In this document: piece by piece, positions 60,997 to 64,000 of the stretch
Layout of the letters: the number at the start of each line of letters is the position of its first letter
Position numbering within the stretch: position 1 is the stretch's first letter
Source: Roseateles depolymerans
GTDB taxonomy: Bacteria > Pseudomonadota > Gammaproteobacteria > Burkholderiales > Burkholderiaceae_C
Length of the DNA stretch: 64,000 nt
NCBI RefSeq assembly: GCF_003387155.1
Contig: NZ_QUMT01000002.1
Span: 1,121,694-1,185,693 of the forward strand
Direction: 5' to 3'
Notes under the pieces: model-generated
What the model saw: only the letters and a program-made list of their open reading frames with translations
Databases searched by the model: none
Told to the model about the DNA's origin: nothing
Made by a program: the position numbers and the translations under genes

Positions 60997-62739
60997 TTAC
61001 TTCCAGGGCGCCGTCTGCAGCGCCGGGTCGTCCACCAGGCCCAGCGAGCCGGAGACCTTCTTGCCGATGCTGCCCGGCGACGCCAGCGGCGCGCTGCCAC
61101 AACTGCCCGAAGCGGTCTTCAGCGCCTGCCACAGCATCGCGCCGTCACGCGGGTTGCGGTTGCTCAGCGTGCTGCCCGTCACTGCATTCAGGTAGCGCTC
61201 CACCGAATACGGCTGGTTGATATTGGCGCCGTAGCTGTTTTGCAGGATGACCGAGCCGGTGCACTGCGCATCGGCATTGTTCACCACCAGCTGCCCCCCC
61301 GCCCAACCTTCCGGCGCCGTCTCGAAGCCGATCGACACGATGGTGCTGCTCGGGAACAGCTTGCGGTATTGCTGCCATGCGGTCACGCCGTCGTAATGCT
61401 CATAACGGGCGTCGTAGCTCATGATGTTGACCAGGTTGAAGGCCGTGGACAGCGCCGGATACGCACTGACCAGTTGCCGCTCCAGGCCGGCCTTGCCGCC
61501 CCAGTAGCTGACGCCCACACCCGCACACTGCGCATCATTGGCTGTTGCCGCCGTGCAATCGGCACCGGTGGACCAGGCTGCCACGCTCAGGATGCGATTG
61601 CCGCCGGCCAGATCGACCGCCTTGCGCATGGCCTTGACCGCGCCGGCATAACCATCGAGACCTTCGATCTCGTAGTCCACGTCCAGGCCGTCAAACCCCA
61701 CGTCCTTCAGGATGTTGGCCAGGGCGTTGATGGTCGGGCCGCTGCCGGCGTGACCTTCGGCGGACAGCGTGCTCCAGCTGTTGTAGGTGGCGCCGCCCAC
61801 GGCCAGCAACACCTTGATGTTGCGGGCATGCAGGACGTCGATGGCCGCCTTGATGTCGGACGGACGGCCATTGAAGTTGATGCCGGTGCCCGACCAGTTG
61901 TTGGCGCTCATGCCGCCCCAGCTGAAATTGGGCTGCGCAAAAGCGGCCACCACATGGGTGTAGTTGGCCGGAATGCGGGCGAAGTTGCTGGCCTTGAACA
62001 CCTGGTTCTTGGTCATGCCGGTGGCATCGAACCAGTTGTCACTCCACGACGGGTAGTAGACCGTGTAGACCCGGCCCGCCTGCGTGGCGGACTTGGCCGC
62101 AGGGTCCGTCAGATCGGGGGACGGCGACGGCGCGGGGCTCGGCGAGGGGCTGGGGGAAGGACTCGGCGACGGGCTGGGTGAAGGGCTAGGCGAAGGGCCA
62201 GGGGACGGAGAACCCGAGCAACTGCCCACCACCGTCCACGGCTGACCGGAGCCGGTCGCACCGCTGCTGGTGGTCGGATTGTTGTTCTGGGTCCACCAGT
62301 TGGCCTTGTAGTTGGTGGTGGCCACGCTGGCCAAGTCACCGCCGTTGTAGACCTTGGAACTGGACCAGACCGGTGCGCAGTTGCCCGACGGCGTGGGGGA
62401 AGGAGACGGGGAAGGAGACGGCGACGGCGAAGGCGTCGGACTCGGGGACGGGCCGGGCGACGGCGAAGGGCCCGCCGTGGCGCCCAGGTCGGTCCACAAG
62501 GCCGCGTTGGTGGGATTCCAGCCGGTGCTGGCGTAGTCGGTCTGGTTGACCAGGGCCCGATACAGCTTGCCGTTGTAGCTCACCACGGTGCCGGCGGCGT
62601 AATACACGTCCGGCGCCCAGGCGGCGTAGGTCTGCGCGGCGGCGTGCAGCGCGAATGCGGCAGCGCTCAGGATCGCCAGCTTGCGCAGTTCACGCAGCGG
62701 GATGCTGTGGCGGTTGCGATCGGAGGGGGAAGGCTTCAT
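60997..62739 (-). CDS. GH18 chitinase with two carbohydrate-binding modules
   Basis: The 580-residue secreted protein starts at an ATG preceded by AGGAG. A signal peptide ends near residue 35. Two CBM5/12-like modules follow: YAAWAPDVYYAAGTVVSYNG (about 38-88) and VWSSSKVYNGGDLA with YKANWWTQNN (about 118-170). They are separated by Pro-Ser repeat linkers. The GH18 barrel (about 215-560) has VYYPSWSDNW, LLAVGGATYNSW and the catalytic DGLDVDYE, where the last Glu is the proton donor, followed by NIMSYDARYEHYDG. It degrades chitin extracellularly. An inverted repeat about 100 bases upstream may be an operator. Confidence 0.95.
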   Translation of the reverse strand: MKPSPSDRNRHSIPLRELRKLAILSAAAFALHAAAQTYAAWAPDVYYAAGTVVSYNGKLYRALVNQTDYASTGWNPTNAALWTDLGATAGPSPSPGPSPSPTPSPSPSPSPSPSPTPSGNCAPVWSSSKVYNGGDLASVATTNYKANWWTQNNNPTTSSGATGSGQPWTVVGSCSGSPSPGPSPSPSPSPSPSPSPSPSPSPAPSPSPDLTDPAAKSATQAGRVYTVYYPSWSDNWFDATGMTKNQVFKASNFARIPANYTHVVAAFAQPNFSWGGMSANNWSGTGINFNGRPSDIKAAIDVLHARNIKVLLAVGGATYNSWSTLSAEGHAGSGPTINALANILKDVGFDGLDVDYEIEGLDGYAGAVKAMRKAVDLAGGNRILSVAAWSTGADCTAATANDAQCAGVGVSYWGGKAGLERQLVSAYPALSTAFNLVNIMSYDARYEHYDGVTAWQQYRKLFPSSTIVSIGFETAPEGWAGGQLVVNNADAQCTGSVILQNSYGANINQPYSVERYLNAVTGSTLSNRNPRDGAMLWQALKTASGSCGSAPLASPGSIGKKVSGSLGLVDDPALQTAPWK

Positions 62740-62837
62740 GCAAGTGCTCCTGTAAACGACGTCAGTGGCCGTCCCTCCGCGCCCTCGCGGAAGGACAGCC
62801 CACCGGGCGTCGCTGCCCGACGCGCGCCCGCTTTGGC

Positions 62838-62885
62838 CTAGTGGTATGTAGTTGGTCTTTTGTTTGCCTCAGGAAGGCAATACCA
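62838..62885. promoter_or_regulatory. Nested inverted repeats upstream of the GH18 gene
   Basis: AGTGGTAT (62838-62845) is the exact inverse of ATACCACT (62878-62885). Between them TTGCCT (62862-62867) is the inverse of AGGCAA (62873-62878). The element lies about 100 bases before the chitinase start, in a 437-base region otherwise without a gene, and may bind a chitin- or GlcNAc-responsive regulator. Confidence 0.4.
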
Positions 62886-63077
62886 CTTTGCTCCCACTTG
62901 CAGTGACTGTAATGAGGGAAATCCCGACATCGTGTCAGCAATCGTTGCGTAACCCAGGTCTAGCCCCACCCTTGTTTCAACTGTTTTGGCGCCCTGCCCC
63001 ACACAGATGCGGCCGGTGCGAGACCGGCCAGCCCAACCCCACAGTGGAGATCCCAAAGCGGATCCGACTTACGGACG

Positions 63078-63118
63078 AAAAAAAAGAACGGGGCCCCCGA
63101 AGGGACCCCGTTCGTCCG
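63078..63118 (-). terminator. Terminator of the DUF4148 gene
   Basis: AACGGGG (63087-63093) pairs with CCCCGTT (63106-63112) and the stem continues inward with one mismatch. On the minus strand it is followed by a T-run (63085-63078). It lies 60 bases after the DUF4148 stop. Confidence 0.8.
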
Positions 63119-63176
63119 AGCTGTCACCGAGCGCCCGAAGGCACTGCGGTCACGTCGTCACTGGCTGAGCCGAATC

Positions 63177-63617
63177 TCAGTAGCGCGACGAACGCGCCGT
63201 CTCGAACTCCGGCGCGTATCCCGAGTCGCTCCACATCTTCTGCAAAGAGCCGTCTGCCTGGGCCTGTGCCAGCTCATCCATGACCTGGGCACGGGACTTG
63301 CCACCCGCAGCAGGCGGCGCAAAGGTCAAGTCGCGGGACGTGTCCATGCTCACCGACACGTCGACATCACCCTGGGTGTTGGAATAGCGGACGGGCAGGC
63401 CCTTTGCCTCATCGAAATCAGGCGAGTAGCCGGCTTCGCTGTTGATGCGAGCGAGAGCGCCGTCTGCCTTGGCCTGCTCCAGCTCGGCGACGACTTGTTC
63501 ACGGGACTTGGGACCCGAGGCGATCTCTTCTTCCACCTGCGCGAATGCGGGAACGCTGATCGCGGCGGCGAGAGCCAGAGCACCCAGGGGAGCATGAATG
63601 GGACGGAATCGACGCAT
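63177..63617 (-). CDS. DUF4148 domain periplasmic protein with two repeats
   Basis: The start at MRRFRPIHAPLG (63617) has AAGGAG seven bases upstream; an earlier in-frame codon at 63647 does not. The 146-residue protein has a Sec signal ending near SVPAFAQ. Two DUF4148-like repeats follow: SREQVVAELEQAKADGAL with GYSPDF, and SRAQVMDELAQAQADGSL with GYAPEF. The family is widespread in Burkholderiales and has no established function. Confidence 0.85.
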   Translation of the reverse strand: MRRFRPIHAPLGALALAAAISVPAFAQVEEEIASGPKSREQVVAELEQAKADGALARINSEAGYSPDFDEAKGLPVRYSNTQGDVDVSVSMDTSRDLTFAPPAAGGKSRAQVMDELAQAQADGSLQKMWSDSGYAPEFETARSSRY

Positions 63618-63776
63618 GAGAATTCTCCTTGTTGAAAGCGGGTCCATGGCGGCCGGGCCTGGAAGGTCTGGCCGTTGCGGCGGTGTTTTTCAACGCCATG
63701 GATCCCACTCTAGTCAACAGGCCCTGTCGACAGCCCAACCGCCACATTACGTTTTGGTCATCTCGGCGGGGCTGGT

Positions 63777-64000
63777 ATGAGCAGTGTGATTGCGGGCCGT
63801 TCATCGGAGCGATCTGAACGCGCGCAGGCCCCTTCCGACATACGTGACCACGCACGCGAGCACGCACGTGAACACACACGCGGACACACACGCACACGCT
63901 TGCCGTGGCGCATTCCCGACGGCGTCGGGCCGCGCCTGTCGTTATGGCTGGCCACGCAGACCTTCACCGGCCTGGTGCTGATGTCCCTGGCGGTGTATTT
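63777..64000 (+). CDS. N-terminal part of a membrane protein, probably a sensor histidine kinase (partial)
   Basis: The ATG at 63777 opens a frame of 74 codons that runs off the window. It begins MSSVIAGRSSERSERAQAP, then a His/Arg-rich stretch with DHAREHAREHTRGHTRTR, then LPWRIPDGVGPRLSLWLATQ and TFTGLVLMSLAVYF, the start of a first transmembrane helix. The RLSLWLATQTF pattern is typical of the N-terminus of two-component sensor kinases, but no catalytic part is visible. The His-rich stretch would be cytoplasmic. Assignment is tentative. Confidence 0.55.
   Translation, partial: MSSVIAGRSSERSERAQAPSDIRDHAREHAREHTRGHTRTRLPWRIPDGVGPRLSLWLATQTFTGLVLMSLAVY

Noticed and set aside
62100-62480. 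Repeats considered as a CRISPR array or tandem-repeat locus
   Set aside because: They are in-frame Pro-Ser linker codons within the GH18 gene, without spacers of constant length.

Overview
The window is GC-rich DNA with the gene density, codon use and gene content of a betaproteobacterium of the order Burkholderiales. The combination of a type VI secretion system (T6SS), secreted chitinases and a galactan locus would fit the Roseateles/Mitsuaria group, but that placement is inference. No rRNA, tRNA, CRISPR array or intact insertion sequence was seen.

Positions 1-7120 are a visibly AT-richer, rearranged toxin island. A large RTX-type protein runs off the left edge (minus strand, start 2804, no stop in the window). 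It is preceded by, and overlaps through ATGA, a 176-residue putative immunity gene. Two more full-length paralogues of that gene, one truncated copy, a fossil of the toxin start, an IS256-type transposase scrap, and an intact plus a decayed copy of a DUF6624 gene follow. This looks like a toxin/immunity locus that has repeatedly duplicated and decayed.

Positions 7130-33846 hold a T6SS region. On the left are a receptor-type Ser/Thr kinase operon (kinase, polysaccharide-deacetylase lipoprotein, TPR lipoprotein) and vgrG. A divergent plus-strand effector operon follows: DUF6484, TIGR02270, DUF2169, a ketoacyl-synthase-like protein, a DUF4150 (PAAR-like) protein with a predicted deaminase toxin end, two paralogous putative immunity proteins and a small secreted protein. 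The structural operon then runs leftward from tssA: tssA, tssB, tssC, two hcp genes, tagJ, tssE, tssF, tssG, tssH and one unknown gene. tssJ, tssK, tssL and tssM are not present. Four T6SS transcription units share a 44-bp bipartite promoter pattern at the same internal spacing and about the same distance from the start codon.

Positions 33960-36453 encode a NarL-type response regulator and a hybrid histidine kinase. Positions 36933-59802 form a beta-1,4-galactan utilisation locus: two GH53 endogalactanases, a TonB-dependent receptor, a maltose-type ABC importer (solute-binding protein, two permeases, ATPase), GH35 and GH42 beta-galactosidases, galM, galT, galK and a LacI-family regulator. Three copies of a palindrome containing TTAATCGATTAA, two of them perfect, lie upstream of the three transcription units and are the likely operators of that regulator. 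A GH19 chitinase with an overlapping small lipoprotein gene sits inside this locus. Both GH53 enzymes and the solute-binding protein carry twin-arginine-like signal peptides.

Positions 59871-64000 hold a UBP-type zinc-finger protein and Dps, a GH18 chitinase with two carbohydrate-binding modules, a DUF4148 periplasmic protein, and the first 74 codons of a membrane protein, probably a sensor kinase, cut by the right edge.
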